Source: Streptomyces formicae
GTDB lineage: Bacteria > Actinomycetota > Actinomycetes > Streptomycetales > Streptomycetaceae
Reading direction: 5' to 3'
Assembly: GCF_022647665.1 (NCBI RefSeq)
Contig: NZ_CP071872.1
Span: forward strand, 2,356,001-2,420,000
Length of the DNA: 64,000 nt
The notes under the pieces are model-generated. The model saw nothing but the letters and a program-made list of their open reading frames with translations. It was not told where the DNA came from and searched no databases. Of this stretch, positions 35,765 through 44,547 are shown one piece after another. Each line of letters begins with the position of its first letter. Positions within the stretch are counted from its first letter, which is position 1. Position numbers and translations under genes: made by a program.

Positions 35765-36166
35765 TTCCCCGCGCGCGGATCAATGCCGAGGCGTTCGCGC
35801 CCGACGCTCACCGCGTGACGCCCGCCTGGCGGTGTGGGGCTGGATCGTGCCGGTCGTGAACCTGTGCTCCCGCGCCTGATCGCACTCGACATCTGGTCGG
35901 CGAGCACGCCGGGAGTTCACGTCGGCGCGGCGCCCCGGCGGTCCAACGGACTCATCAACGCCTGGTGGACGGCCTGGACCGTCAACATCATCCCTACGCT
36001 CATGGCGACGATGACGTACGCCAGAGCAGCGGATGCGGACGCGATCAGGGAGGCGATGGGCCTGAGTCTGGTCTCCACGCTGTTCGACATCGCCGCTGCC
36101 GTACTCGCGATCGTCTTCGTGCGGCGCCTCACCGCGATGCAGCAGAGCAAGGCACTGGAACAGTAG
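35765..36166 (+). pseudogene. DUF4328 membrane protein, N-terminus lost and twice frameshifted
   Basis: ARINAEAFAPDAHRVTPAW, VWGWIVPVVNL and PRLIALDIWSAST followed by AWWTAWTVNIIPTLMATMTY form the typical end of a DUF4328 protein but lie in three frames. One missing G after ACCCGCCTGG (about 35830) and one missing G near 35870 explain both shifts. The first half of the gene is absent, cut at the same point as the dioxygenase gene. Confidence 0.7.
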
Positions 36167-36178
36167 CCGTGCACGCAA

Positions 36179-36212
36179 GCGCCCCGCGTCGGGAACGTCC
36201 GGCGCGGGGCGC
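36179..36212. terminator. Bidirectional hairpin terminator
   Basis: GCGCCCCGCG and CGCGGGGCGC are perfect 10-base arms around a 14-base loop, placed between the convergent ends of the DUF4328 remnant and the DUF397 gene. Confidence 0.7.
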
Positions 36213-36231
36213 GTTGTGTGTGCGGGGCGGG

Positions 36232-36477
36232 TCAGGCCCGGGTGGCGTACGAGACGAAGGCCGACCACGCGGTGGGGGAGAGGGCGAGCTGGGGGCCCTG
36301 CTTGGCCTTGGAGTCGCGGACGTGGACGGTGGTGGGGCAGGCGGCGACCTCGACACAGTCGCCGGAGCCGCTGCTGCTGTAGCTGGACTTGTGCCAGGAG
36401 AGGGCGACTTCGACGCAGTCGCCGGAGCCGCCACTGCTGTAGCTGCTCTTGAACCAGGCCAGGTCTGTGGTTTTCAT
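36232..36477 (-). CDS. DUF397 protein with an internal duplication
   Basis: This 81-residue DUF397 protein normally contains one KSSYSxxGSGDCVEVA unit; here the unit occurs twice (WFKSSYSSGGSGDCVEVA and WHKSSYSSSGSGDCVEVA), followed by the usual CPTTVHVRDSK and AWSAFVSYA. The duplication is visible in the DNA as well. The ATG overlaps the stop of the XRE gene (ATGA), so the two are coupled. In Streptomyces these pairs are thought to act as small regulatory modules. Confidence 0.85.
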   Translation of the reverse strand: MKTTDLAWFKSSYSSGGSGDCVEVALSWHKSSYSSSGSGDCVEVAACPTTVHVRDSKAKQGPQLALSPTAWSAFVSYATRA

Positions 36478-37283
36478 AGTTCTCCTCGCATCCGCTGCAA
36501 CAGGCCCACGGAGTCTTCTGGGGTGAGAGCCTGTGAGCGCATCCTGGCATAACGCATCTGGAGCATGCTGACCACTTTGGGCTCGGCGATGAGTTGGCCG
36601 CTTTCCTGCCCCTCGCAGTACGCATACCACCTGTTCTCTGGGGTCTCCAGCAACTGCATCGGACCATCGAGCCCGGCATGCGTCTCACGTACGAGTGGCA
36701 TGATCTGGATCTCGATGTTCCGCCGTTCGGCGACCGTCACGACGTGGTCGACCAGCTCCCGGGTGACCTCCGCCCCGCCCATCCGCCGAAGGAACAGATG
36801 CTCTTCGAGGATGAAGCTGAAGGCCATATTCGGCCGCTCGTGCAGTAGTTGTTGCCGCTCAGCCCGCGCCAGCCACTGGGCCTCGATCTGCTCATCACCC
36901 AGGGGAGGCAGCTGGTTCGTGAACAGTGTTCGTGCGTACGCCTCCGTCTGCAACAGGCCCGGAATCAACCGGCATTCGTACGTGCACAGGCTGACCGCCA
37001 GCCCCTCCAACCGCGCCCACCGCCGGAACCACGGCGCCAAGCCCGGCTGCCGTGACAGATGCCGCGCCGCCTTCCGTAACGCTCCCGTGTTGCCCAACAC
37101 CTCCTCCGCCCGCTCCACGAACGCGTCGTCCGGCATCCGCCGCCCCAGCTCGATCGACGCGACCGTGTGTTTGGAGAACTGCACCAGCGGGGCGAACTCG
37201 ACCCGGCTGAGCCCCGCGTGCTCGCGCAGCGCCTGGACCACCGCGCCGAACGTCCTCAGGCTGTCCGAGGACTCCGGCTCCAT
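36474..37283 (-). CDS. XRE-family helix-turn-helix regulator (DUF5753 type)
   Basis: This 269-residue protein has an N-terminal helix-turn-helix (LREHAGLSRVEFAPLVQFSK, then TVASIELGRRMPDD) and a DUF5753 C-terminal domain (ECRLIPGLLQTEAYARTLF, AFSFILEEHLFLRRMG, PENRWYAYCEGQESGQLI). It is of the many-copy Streptomyces type paired with DUF397. The start is taken at ATG 37283; a GTG about seven codons upstream follows GGGAGG and is possible. The divergent neighbour is a HATPase-type gene, another common partner in this family. Confidence 0.85.
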   Translation of the reverse strand: MEPESSDSLRTFGAVVQALREHAGLSRVEFAPLVQFSKHTVASIELGRRMPDDAFVERAEEVLGNTGALRKAARHLSRQPGLAPWFRRWARLEGLAVSLCTYECRLIPGLLQTEAYARTLFTNQLPPLGDEQIEAQWLARAERQQLLHERPNMAFSFILEEHLFLRRMGGAEVTRELVDHVVTVAERRNIEIQIMPLVRETHAGLDGPMQLLETPENRWYAYCEGQESGQLIAEPKVVSMLQMRYARMRSQALTPEDSVGLLQRMRGEL

Positions 37284-37467
37284 GCCCTCAGTACCGACCT
37301 CAGCCACCACCGGCCACCTCCCGCGCTCCCACCCCGCTGACCCACTCCCAACCGGACCATCGTCACGGACAGTTATGCGTACTGTCCACTGTGCGTGCGC
37401 GTACGCTGACACAGCGTACGCGGCGTCTGCCTGGAGAAAGGGGCCGCCGCCGCGTCACATTGGGCTC

Positions 37468-37985
37468 ATGATCCCCTCCGCCACCGGCCAACAGGCCGTG
37501 ACCGTACGTGTGTTCACGCAGCGCTTCAGCTCCACCCCACGCGGCGCCCGCCTCGCCCGCCATCTCGCGCTCCACCAGCTCCACGCCTGGGGCATTCCGC
37601 ACGGCGGCGACACCTCCGACGTCGCCGCCGTCCTCGTCGCCGAGCTCGCGGCGAACGCCGTCACCCACGGCCGCGTACCCGGACGGGACTTCGAGCTGCG
37701 CCTCGTCCACGCCTCCGGAACCCTCCGCATCGAGGTCTCCGACACCCGCGCCGAGCGCCGCCCGCCCGGCCCCGGGAGGTCGGCGCGCCGCCGCCCGGGT
37801 CGGAGTCCGGCCGTGGGCTCGTGCTCGTGGCCGCCCTCGCCGACCGGTGGGCGGTCGTGGACCGCGTACCCGTCGGGAAGACCGTCCGCGCGGAGCTGGA
37901 CCTGCCGCGCGTCAACGGGGCCACGCCACCGCCCACTTCGCCTCTTGCGCCGGCGGACCGAGGGCTCTGCGACCCGGCTCGGTGA
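37468..37985 (+). pseudogene. Anti-sigma-factor-like ATP-binding protein (HATPase), frameshifted
   Basis: From ATG 37468 the product has an RsbW/HATPase_c fold: RLARHLALHQLHAWGIPHGG and VAAVLVAELAANAVTHGRVP (N-box), LRIEVSDTR. After a one-base shift near 37770-37785 comes RGLVLVAALADRWAVVDRVP (G-box) and a Pro-rich end, with TGA at 37983-37985. These proteins usually pair with XRE/DUF397 modules, as here. The frameshift could be real or an assembly error in a GC-rich tract. Confidence 0.75.
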
Positions 37986-38097
37986 TCTCCTTGAGCAGCG
38001 CCTTGCCGTGGGCCATGCCCTCGCGGGCGGGGCCGGCCAGGCGAGGCTGCGCGCGGAGCAGCCGGAGGACGAGGCCGGTCAGGGGCCCGTACGTCAC
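37912..38097 (-). CDS. Possible small coupled ORF after the glyoxalase gene
   Basis: A GTG at 38097 overlaps the glyoxalase stop (GTGA) and opens 61 codons ending at 37912, including AREGMAHGKALLKEITEPGR. Its end overlaps the convergent HATPase gene by 74 bases, which weakens the case. The family is not recognised. It may be a fortuitous frame. Confidence 0.25.
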   Translation of the reverse strand: MTYGPLTGLVLRLLRAQPRLAGPAREGMAHGKALLKEITEPGRRALGPPAQEAKWAVAWPR

Positions 38098-38501
38098 GTG
38101 GGCTGGAGCAGGTCCCAGCGGTTGCCGTACAGGTCCTCGAAGACGGCGACCGTGCCGTACGGCTCGTGGCGCGGGTCTTCGAGGAAGCGGACGCCCGCCG
38201 CGGTCATCCGGGCGTGGTCGCGGGCGAAGTCGTCGGTGTGGAGGAAGAAGCCGACACGGCCGCCGGTCTGGGCGCCGACGCTCGCGAGTTGCTCGTCGCC
38301 CTTGGCGCGGGCGAGCAGCAGATCGGTGCCGCTGCCGCCGGCCGGGCGGACGACCACCCAGCGGGAGCCGTCGCCGCGGTCGGTGTCCTCGACGAGCGTG
38401 AAGCCGAGGGCGTCGCGGTAGAAGGCGATGGCCTCGTCGTAGTCGCGCACGACCAGCGCGACCAGGGCGATACGGGGCAGAGGGCCGGCTGGGTCGGACA
38501 T
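38094..38501 (-). CDS. Glyoxalase/bleomycin-resistance-fold (VOC) protein
   Basis: This 135-residue single VOC protein has the typical RIALVALVVRDYDEAIAFYR start, the central LGFTLVEDTDRG and the end GTVAVFEDLYGNRWDLLQPT. Members are metal-dependent isomerases, dioxygenases or ligand binders; nothing here fixes the reaction. It starts at ATG 38501. Confidence 0.88.
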   Translation of the reverse strand: MSDPAGPLPRIALVALVVRDYDEAIAFYRDALGFTLVEDTDRGDGSRWVVVRPAGGSGTDLLLARAKGDEQLASVGAQTGGRVGFFLHTDDFARDHARMTAAGVRFLEDPRHEPYGTVAVFEDLYGNRWDLLQPT

Positions 38502-38553
38502 CGTGGTGCTCCTCGGTAGGGGCGACCAGTATCGCCCGGGCAGAATGCCAGCC

Positions 38554-39252
38554 ATGGACCCGTCGATCGACCAGCTCGCCGACCGTGCCCGGCGCCTCGC
38601 CCGCCCCGGCGCCCGCCGGATCCTCGGGATCGCGGGACCGCCCGGGGCCGGCAAGTCGACGCTCGCGGGGGAGCTCGTGGGGCGGCTGGGCGCGGGGCTC
38701 GCCGTGCTCGTACCCATGGACGGCTTCCACCTTGCCCAGGCCGAGCTGGAGCGACTGGGACGGGCGGGGCGGAAGGGCGCGCCGGACACCTTCGACGCGG
38801 CGGGGTACGCGGCGCTGCTGGCCCGGCTGCGGACGGCGGCCGGTGCGGGCGAGACGGTGTACGCGCCCGCCTTCGACCGGGGGCTGGAGGAGCCGGTCGC
38901 CGGGAGCATTCCCGTCCCGGACGGCGTTCCGCTCGTCGTCACCGAAGGCAACTACCTGCTCCACGACGAGGGGGCGTGGGCCGGGATCCGGGGGCTGCTC
39001 GACGAGGTCTGGTACCTGGAGGTGGCGGACGGGGTGCGGGTGCCGCGACTCGTGGACCGGCACGTCCGCTTCGGCAAGGAGCGGGCGTACGCGGAGCGGT
39101 GGGTCAGGGACTCGGACGAGGCGAACGCGAGGGTGGTGGCGCGGGGGCGGCACCGTGCGCATCTGACTGTGCGGATGGACGCGGCCCGTTACGCCGGTCA
39201 CGGTGAGGGCGACGCCCAGGGGCCGACGCCGCCGATGCGTTCGACGGAGTAG
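38554..39252 (+). CDS. Nucleoside/nucleotide kinase-like (uridine kinase fold) protein
   Basis: The 232-residue P-loop kinase has Walker A GIAGPPGAGKSTLAGELVG, VLVPMDGFHLAQAELERLG (substrate loop), LVVTEGNYLLHDE and the lid RLVDRHVRFGKERAYAERWV. This pattern belongs to the uridine kinase/pantothenate kinase-like group of Streptomyces and proteobacteria often named nucleoside/nucleotide kinase. The substrate is not known. It starts at ATG 38554 and is divergent from the VOC gene. Its last 55 bases overlap the end of the convergent oxidoreductase gene. Confidence 0.85.
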   Translation: MDPSIDQLADRARRLARPGARRILGIAGPPGAGKSTLAGELVGRLGAGLAVLVPMDGFHLAQAELERLGRAGRKGAPDTFDAAGYAALLARLRTAAGAGETVYAPAFDRGLEEPVAGSIPVPDGVPLVVTEGNYLLHDEGAWAGIRGLLDEVWYLEVADGVRVPRLVDRHVRFGKERAYAERWVRDSDEANARVVARGRHRAHLTVRMDAARYAGHGEGDAQGPTPPMRSTE

Positions 39253-39623
39253 CGCACGATGTAGCCGGAGCCCTTCGGTGCCGGGAACTCGGCGTCCGGG
39301 GCCATATAGACCTTCGCCAGGCGGTTGAGCAGATCCCAGGTGTCGTCGCTCGGCTGGACGGAGGCCCGCGCCCGCACCACGGCGTACGCGTTGAGGAGGA
39401 CACCGGGCACGCGCGGGGCGTCGAACGACAGCACGACCCGGGGGTCTCGCTCGATGTTGCGCAGCTTCAGGTGGTGCGACATGTGACCGCTGACGAGATC
39501 GTCGCCGTCCAGCCCGATCCAGATCACGGTCACCTGCGGGCTGCCGTCGGGGTTGATCGTGCTCAGGTGAGCCATGGGGCCGGATTCGATCAGGTCGCGG
39601 AGTTCGGGCGGCAGGCCGGTCAT
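39198..39623 (-). CDS. PPOX-class F420/FMN-dependent oxidoreductase
   Basis: This 141-residue split-barrel protein of the pyridoxamine-phosphate-oxidase-like family shows MAHLSTINPDGSPQVTVIWI, GHMSHHLKLRNIERDPRVVL and a C-terminal IVRYSVERIGGVGPW. Many actinobacterial members use F420. ATG 39621-39623 is the start. It overlaps the convergent kinase gene at its 3' end. Confidence 0.85.
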   Translation of the reverse strand: MTGLPPELRDLIESGPMAHLSTINPDGSPQVTVIWIGLDGDDLVSGHMSHHLKLRNIERDPRVVLSFDAPRVPGVLLNAYAVVRARASVQPSDDTWDLLNRLAKVYMAPDAEFPAPKGSGYIVRYSVERIGGVGPWASPSP

Positions 39624-39856
39624 AGCGTGGTCCTTTCTGGAGGGGGAGGGTCTGGAGCGGGTTGGTCTGACGTGGGATCACTTCTGGTCCCGTTCGATCC
39701 GCACCACAGCATCGGGGGACGTCGCGGAGGGGCGCCTCAGCCACGCTGCGGGGGTTTTCCCCAGCACCGATTCGGCGGGGCACACCATGGTCCGCAGGTG
39801 TCCGGTTTCCGTACGTTCGAGGGGTCAGCAACGATCACCTGGGAAGGACGGAGCCC

Positions 39857-40660
39857 ATGCGGCTGCGGAAGACGACGCGGGACCGGGACACCGGCCCTGC
39901 GGTGGAGCTGCGCGGGGTCAGCCGCCGGTACGGCAGGGGCAGCGGCGCCGTGCACGCGCTGCGGGGCATCGACCTCACTCTGGAGCGCGGCACGTTCACC
40001 GCGGTGATGGGGCCCTCCGGCTCCGGCAAGTCGACCTTTCTGCAGTGCGCCGCCGGGCTCGACCGCCCGACGTCCGGGTCGGTGCGCCTCGGCGGCACCG
40101 AGATCACGGGAATGAGCGAGAGCAAGCTCACCGCGCTGCGCCGCAGCCGGCTCGGCTTCGTCTTCCAGTCGTTCAACCTGCTGCCCTCGCTGACCGTCGA
40201 GCAGAATGTGCTGCTCCCGATGCGACTCGCGGGGCGACGCTCCGGGCAGGCGGACGCGGCCGGGATGCTGGCCCGGGTCGGGCTCGGTGAGCACGCCAGG
40301 CGCCGCCCCGGTCAGCTGTCGGGCGGCCAGCAGCAGCGGGTGGCCATCGCCCGGGCGCTGGTCACACGGCCCGACGTCGTCTTCGCCGACGAACCCACCG
40401 GCGCGCTCGACACCGGCACCGCGGCCGAGGTGCTCGGCCTGCTGCGGCAGGCCGTGGACGGCATGGGCGCCACGGTGGTGATGGTCACCCACGACCCGGC
40501 CGCCGCCGCGTGGGCGGACCGGGTGCTCTTCCTCGCCGACGGCGTCATCGCCGACAGCCTGCACGGGGCCACCGCCGCCCGGATCGCGGACCGGATGACC
40601 GCGCTCACCGCGGGCGCCCACGGGCCGCATGCCACCGTCACGGCGGGAGCGGCCGCGTGA
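39857..40660 (+). CDS. ABC transporter ATP-binding protein, LolD/MacB type
   Basis: The 267-residue ATPase has Walker A VMGPSGSGKSTFLQCAAGLD, Q-loop FVFQSFNLLPSLTVEQN, signature LSGGQQQRVAIARAL, Walker B VVFADEPTGALDT and H-loop VTHDPAAAA. FQSFNLLP and DEPTGALD are typical of the LolD/MacB/FtsE-like branch. ATG 39857 follows GGAAGGACGG. The stop overlaps the permease start (GTGA). Confidence 0.95.
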   Translation: MRLRKTTRDRDTGPAVELRGVSRRYGRGSGAVHALRGIDLTLERGTFTAVMGPSGSGKSTFLQCAAGLDRPTSGSVRLGGTEITGMSESKLTALRRSRLGFVFQSFNLLPSLTVEQNVLLPMRLAGRRSGQADAAGMLARVGLGEHARRRPGQLSGGQQQRVAIARALVTRPDVVFADEPTGALDTGTAAEVLGLLRQAVDGMGATVVMVTHDPAAAAWADRVLFLADGVIADSLHGATAARIADRMTALTAGAHGPHATVTAGAAA

Positions 40661-43164
40661 GCCTCCTGCCCAACGGTCTCGCCCGCGCCGCCATCCGCTT
40701 CAGGCCCGCCGCCTTCGCCGGCACCTTCGTGGCCCTGCTGTTGACCGCGATGGTCACCTCGGCCTGCGGCTTCCTCGCCGACACGGGGGCCCACGCCGCC
40801 GTCGCCCCGCAGCGGTACGCGGACGTCCCCGTCCTGGCCGCCGCCGGTCAGCAGGTCGGGGACGGCGAGGCCGTCCCCGAGAAGGCGCGGCTCGACGCCG
40901 GGCTCGTACGCAAGGTGGCCGCCGCTCCCGGTGTCGCCGCCGCCGTCCCGGACGTCACCTTCGACGTGCGGCACGACGGCTCGCCGCTCGTCGCGCACGG
41001 CTGGGGCTCCTCGTCCTTCACGGGGACGAGACTGAGCTCCGGCACGGCGCCGCGCGAGGGCGAGGTCGTCCTCACCTCGGGGAAGCCCGGCGACCGGATC
41101 ACGCTGACCACCGCGGACGGCGAACGCGACTTCCGCGTCGCCGGCATCGCCGCGGGCGGGCCGGCCCCCGCTGCCTGGTTCGCGGACGCCGAGGCCCCCG
41201 CCCTCGCCGGACACCCGCGCACGGTCGACGCCATCGCCGTACTGCCCCGAGACGGAGTCGCCACCGGTGAGCTGGCCGTCGCCGTCGAGCGGGCCGTCGG
41301 CGACGCCGCCCGCGTCCACACCGGTGACGCGCGTGGAGCCGTCGAGGACCCCGGCGTCGGATACGCCAAAGAGGTCCTCGAAGCCCTCGGCTTCTCCTTC
41401 GGCGGCATCGCCGTCATGACCGCGGTCTTCACGGCCGCCGGAACCGTCGCCCTCTCCATCAACCAGCGCGGGCGGGACTTCGCGCTGCTGCGCGCCATCG
41501 GCGCCACGCCCTGGCAGATCCGCCGCTCCATCGCCACCGAGGCGCTGCTCGTCGCCCCGCTCGCGGGTGCGCTCGGCTGCCTGCCCGGAACGGCCCTGGC
41601 CCGCTGGTGGTTCGAGCAGTTGCAGCACAGGGGCGCCATCCCGGAGGCCGTGCACCTGCGCGTGTCCGCGGTCCCGATCTGGGTCGCCGTCGGCACCGCC
41701 GTCGGCACCGCTCTGCTGGCGGGCTTCGTCGCCGCGCGCCGGGCGTCGAAGATCAAGCCGGGGCAGGCGCTGGCCGAAGCCGCGGTCGAGCCGTTCCGGC
41801 CCGGCATCATCCGTTCGCTCCTGGGCCTCGGCTCTCTCGCGGGCGGCGTCTCCCTGGCGTACGTCGCCGCTGAGGCCGGCGGCCAGGAGGCCGCCGAACT
41901 CGCCCTCGGCATCGTCATGTTGCTGATGCTCGGCATCGCGCTGCTCGGCCCCTTCGTCGCCAAGGCATGCGCCCTGCTGTTCGGCCTCCCGCTGCGCGCC
42001 GGCTCCGCGACGTCCTCGCTCGCCGCCGCCAACACCTGGGCCAACGCGCGCCGGCTCGCGTCCGCGATCACTCCCGTCGCGCTGGCCCTGGCGTTCTGCT
42101 CCGTGCTGGTCTTCTTCCACACCAGCGAGGACCGCGAGACGGCCCGGCAGCAGAGCGCCGGCCTCACCGCCGACGCGGTGGTCAGCGCCGACGGCGGGCT
42201 GCCCGCCACGGCCGTCGCCCGTGCCGCCGCGACGCCGGGCGTGGACGAGGCGGTGGGCCTGTTGCGCGGCAAGGTGCTCGTCCGGGTCGGCAGCGGCGGC
42301 GACCGCTGGTACGAGTCGTACGCCGCCCAGGGCGTGCACGGTGGCCGGCTCGACGCGGTGCAGGACCTCGACGTCCGCGAGGGCTCCCTCGGCCCGCCCG
42401 GCGCGGACGGTGTACACGGCGCGGGCGGTGCGCACGGCGCGGGCGGTGCGCACGGCGAGAACAGTGCGCACGGCGGGCTCGGCAAGGACACCGTCGCCCT
42501 CGACGCCGGGCTCGCGAAGGCCGCCCGCGTCGGCCTCGGGGACCGCCTCGACATGCGGCTGCCGGACGGCACGAAGGCCGCGCCGAAGGTCGTCGCCACG
42601 TACGGCCGCGGACTGGGCCTCGCCGCGATCACCCTGCCCCGCGCGGCACTTGAGGGCCACGTCGGCTCGGCGTACGACAGCGAGGTCCTGGTCCGCGCGG
42701 CCCAGGGCGCGGACCCCACCGCCGCCCTGTCCCGGATCGGCACCGTCACCGGCCGGGACGGCTATGTCGCGGCCCAGGACAAGGACCGCGCCGTCAACGC
42801 CTGGGGCAACAAGACGATGGCAGGCGTGCTCGGCGGCTTCGCGGCCGTCGCCGCCGCCAACACCCTGGTGATGACCGTCCTCGACCGGCGCCGTGAGCTG
42901 CGCACCCTGCGGCTCGTCGGCTCGACACGACGTCAGGTGCTGCGGATGGTCGGCTGGGAAGCGGCCCTCGTCTCGGTCGCGGCCATCGTCCTGGGCGGAA
43001 CGATCGCCGCGGTCACCCTGATACCCATGATCCAGGGCCTGTTCCACACCAGCCCGTACGTCCCGCCGCTGCTGTTCGCCGCCTTCGCGGGCGGCACCCT
43101 GGTGCTGGGGCTGACGGCGACGACGCTCCCGGCGCGGCTGGCGCTGCGTGACCAGCCGGGATAG
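40657..43164 (+). CDS. FtsX-like ABC permease (MacB type, duplicated)
   Basis: This 835-residue membrane protein has an N-terminal helix, a large extracytoplasmic domain, then two sets of FtsX-type helices. The first includes FGGIAVMTAVFTAAGTVALS with the conserved LLRAIGATPWQIRRSI, and the second GVLGGFAAVAAANTLVMTVL with LRTLRLVGSTRRQVLRMV. The second periplasmic loop contains a low-complexity Gly/Ala/His repeat (about residues 585-610). With the preceding ATPase it forms an exporter, perhaps for lipids, peptides or drugs. It starts at GTG 40657. Confidence 0.92.
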   Translation: MSLLPNGLARAAIRFRPAAFAGTFVALLLTAMVTSACGFLADTGAHAAVAPQRYADVPVLAAAGQQVGDGEAVPEKARLDAGLVRKVAAAPGVAAAVPDVTFDVRHDGSPLVAHGWGSSSFTGTRLSSGTAPREGEVVLTSGKPGDRITLTTADGERDFRVAGIAAGGPAPAAWFADAEAPALAGHPRTVDAIAVLPRDGVATGELAVAVERAVGDAARVHTGDARGAVEDPGVGYAKEVLEALGFSFGGIAVMTAVFTAAGTVALSINQRGRDFALLRAIGATPWQIRRSIATEALLVAPLAGALGCLPGTALARWWFEQLQHRGAIPEAVHLRVSAVPIWVAVGTAVGTALLAGFVAARRASKIKPGQALAEAAVEPFRPGIIRSLLGLGSLAGGVSLAYVAAEAGGQEAAELALGIVMLLMLGIALLGPFVAKACALLFGLPLRAGSATSSLAAANTWANARRLASAITPVALALAFCSVLVFFHTSEDRETARQQSAGLTADAVVSADGGLPATAVARAAATPGVDEAVGLLRGKVLVRVGSGGDRWYESYAAQGVHGGRLDAVQDLDVREGSLGPPGADGVHGAGGAHGAGGAHGENSAHGGLGKDTVALDAGLAKAARVGLGDRLDMRLPDGTKAAPKVVATYGRGLGLAAITLPRAALEGHVGSAYDSEVLVRAAQGADPTAALSRIGTVTGRDGYVAAQDKDRAVNAWGNKTMAGVLGGFAAVAAANTLVMTVLDRRRELRTLRLVGSTRRQVLRMVGWEAALVSVAAIVLGGTIAAVTLIPMIQGLFHTSPYVPPLLFAAFAGGTLVLGLTATTLPARLALRDQPG

Positions 43165-43265
43165 CTCCGCTGCCGCCACCGCCACCGCTGCCGCCGGTCC
43201 GCCACCACCCGCCGCCACCAGCGGCGGACTGGCGGCGGGGGACCGTCCACGGAACAATCCCTGCC

Positions 43266-44456
43266 GTGGAGATGACCGCGCGTGAACTGAACCGGGCCAC
43301 GCTCGGCCGTCAACTGCTGCTCCTCCGGGAGCCGCTGGGCGTCCTCGACACGGTCCGCCGCGTCGTCGCGCTCCAGGCCCAGCAGGCCGCCTCACCGTAC
43401 GTCGCGCTGTGGAACCGGATCGGCGACTTCGCACCGGCCGAGCTGGACGCCGCGTTCACCCGCGGCGAGGTCGTCAAGGCGACGCTGATGCGGATCACGC
43501 TGCACGCGGTCCACTGCGACGACTACCAGGTCTTCCGCGAGGCGATGCGGCCGACGCTCCATGCCTCCAGGCTCGGCTACCGCTTCGCCGCGGCCGGGCT
43601 CACCCCGGCCGACGCCGAGGAACTCGTCCCGGAGCTGGTGCGCTTCGCCCAGCAGCCGCGGACGGTCGCCGAGATGGAAGCCTGGCTCGAACAGCGCCTC
43701 GGCACCGACAAGAAGGCCGGGGCCTGGTGGGGGCTGCGGTCGTACGCACCGTTGCTGCACGCACCGACCGGCGGACCCTGGTCGTTCGGCCACCGGCCGT
43801 CGTACACCGCCGCGCGAACGGGCCGTAATCCGCAGGGCCCCGTTCCGCAGGGTCCCGTTCCGCAGGGCCCGACTCCCGAGGGGCCGCTGCCGGAGGGTTC
43901 CGAGGACGCCCTGCGGACCCTCATCCTGCGCTATCTGCAAGGGTTCGGTCCGGCGTCGGTGGCGGACGTGGCGCAGTTCGCCATGGTCCAGCGGGCACCG
44001 ATCCGCGCGGCCCTGCACGCGCTCGACGGCACCGTCGAGCAGCTGAAGGGCCCTGGCGGCACGACGCTGTTCGACATCCCCGGCGCCCCGCGCCCACCCG
44101 CCGACACCCCGGCGCCCCCGCGGCTGATGGCGATGTGGGACAGCGTCCTGCTGGCCTACGCCGACCGCAGCCGCGTCATCCCCCCGGAGCTCCGCCGGCT
44201 GGTGATCCGCAACAACGGCGACGTGCTGCCGACACTGCTGGTCGACGGCCACGTCGCCGGCGTCTGGCGCCCGGTCGACGGCGGCATCGAGGCGACGGCC
44301 TTCCACGACCTCCCGTCCGACGCATGGGACGGCCTCGCCGCGGAGGCCGAGTCCCTGATGACACTGCTGGCCGAGCGCGACCCCCGGGCCTACAGCCGCT
44401 ACGACCACTGGTGGGCCAAGCTCCCCGACGGCCACGTCCGGGTACTCCCGGGCTGA
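43266..44456 (+). CDS. Winged-helix DNA-binding protein of the AlkZ/YcaQ (DUF1006-like) family
   Basis: The 396-residue protein has the AlkZ-like plan of tandem winged helices: LDTVRRVVALQAQQAASPYV with the QxQ motif found in the catalytic centre of this glycosylase family, LMRITLHAVHCDDYQVFREA, then GFGPASVADVAQFAMVQRAP and a C-terminal beta domain (PTLLVDGHVAGVWRP). A Pro/Gln/Gly repeat (PQGP units, residues about 194-212) interrupts the middle. Whether it unhooks DNA crosslinks like AlkZ is not shown. It starts at GTG 43266. Confidence 0.8.
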   Translation: MEMTARELNRATLGRQLLLLREPLGVLDTVRRVVALQAQQAASPYVALWNRIGDFAPAELDAAFTRGEVVKATLMRITLHAVHCDDYQVFREAMRPTLHASRLGYRFAAAGLTPADAEELVPELVRFAQQPRTVAEMEAWLEQRLGTDKKAGAWWGLRSYAPLLHAPTGGPWSFGHRPSYTAARTGRNPQGPVPQGPVPQGPTPEGPLPEGSEDALRTLILRYLQGFGPASVADVAQFAMVQRAPIRAALHALDGTVEQLKGPGGTTLFDIPGAPRPPADTPAPPRLMAMWDSVLLAYADRSRVIPPELRRLVIRNNGDVLPTLLVDGHVAGVWRPVDGGIEATAFHDLPSDAWDGLAAEAESLMTLLAERDPRAYSRYDHWWAKLPDGHVRVLPG

Positions 44457-44547
44457 GCGTCATCCCGCGCGCCTGTACGTGCCTGTACGTGCCGGTCCGT
44501 GCCGACCCGGCGGGACCGCAGGACGCCCTCGGGATCGGCCGACACCT

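Noticed and set aside
40312..43434. A 1,040-codon minus-strand open frame opposite the ABC exporter genes
   Set aside because: It lies wholly antisense to a well-supported ATPase/FtsX pair and has the Gly/Arg/Asp-rich composition of a reverse-frame artefact.
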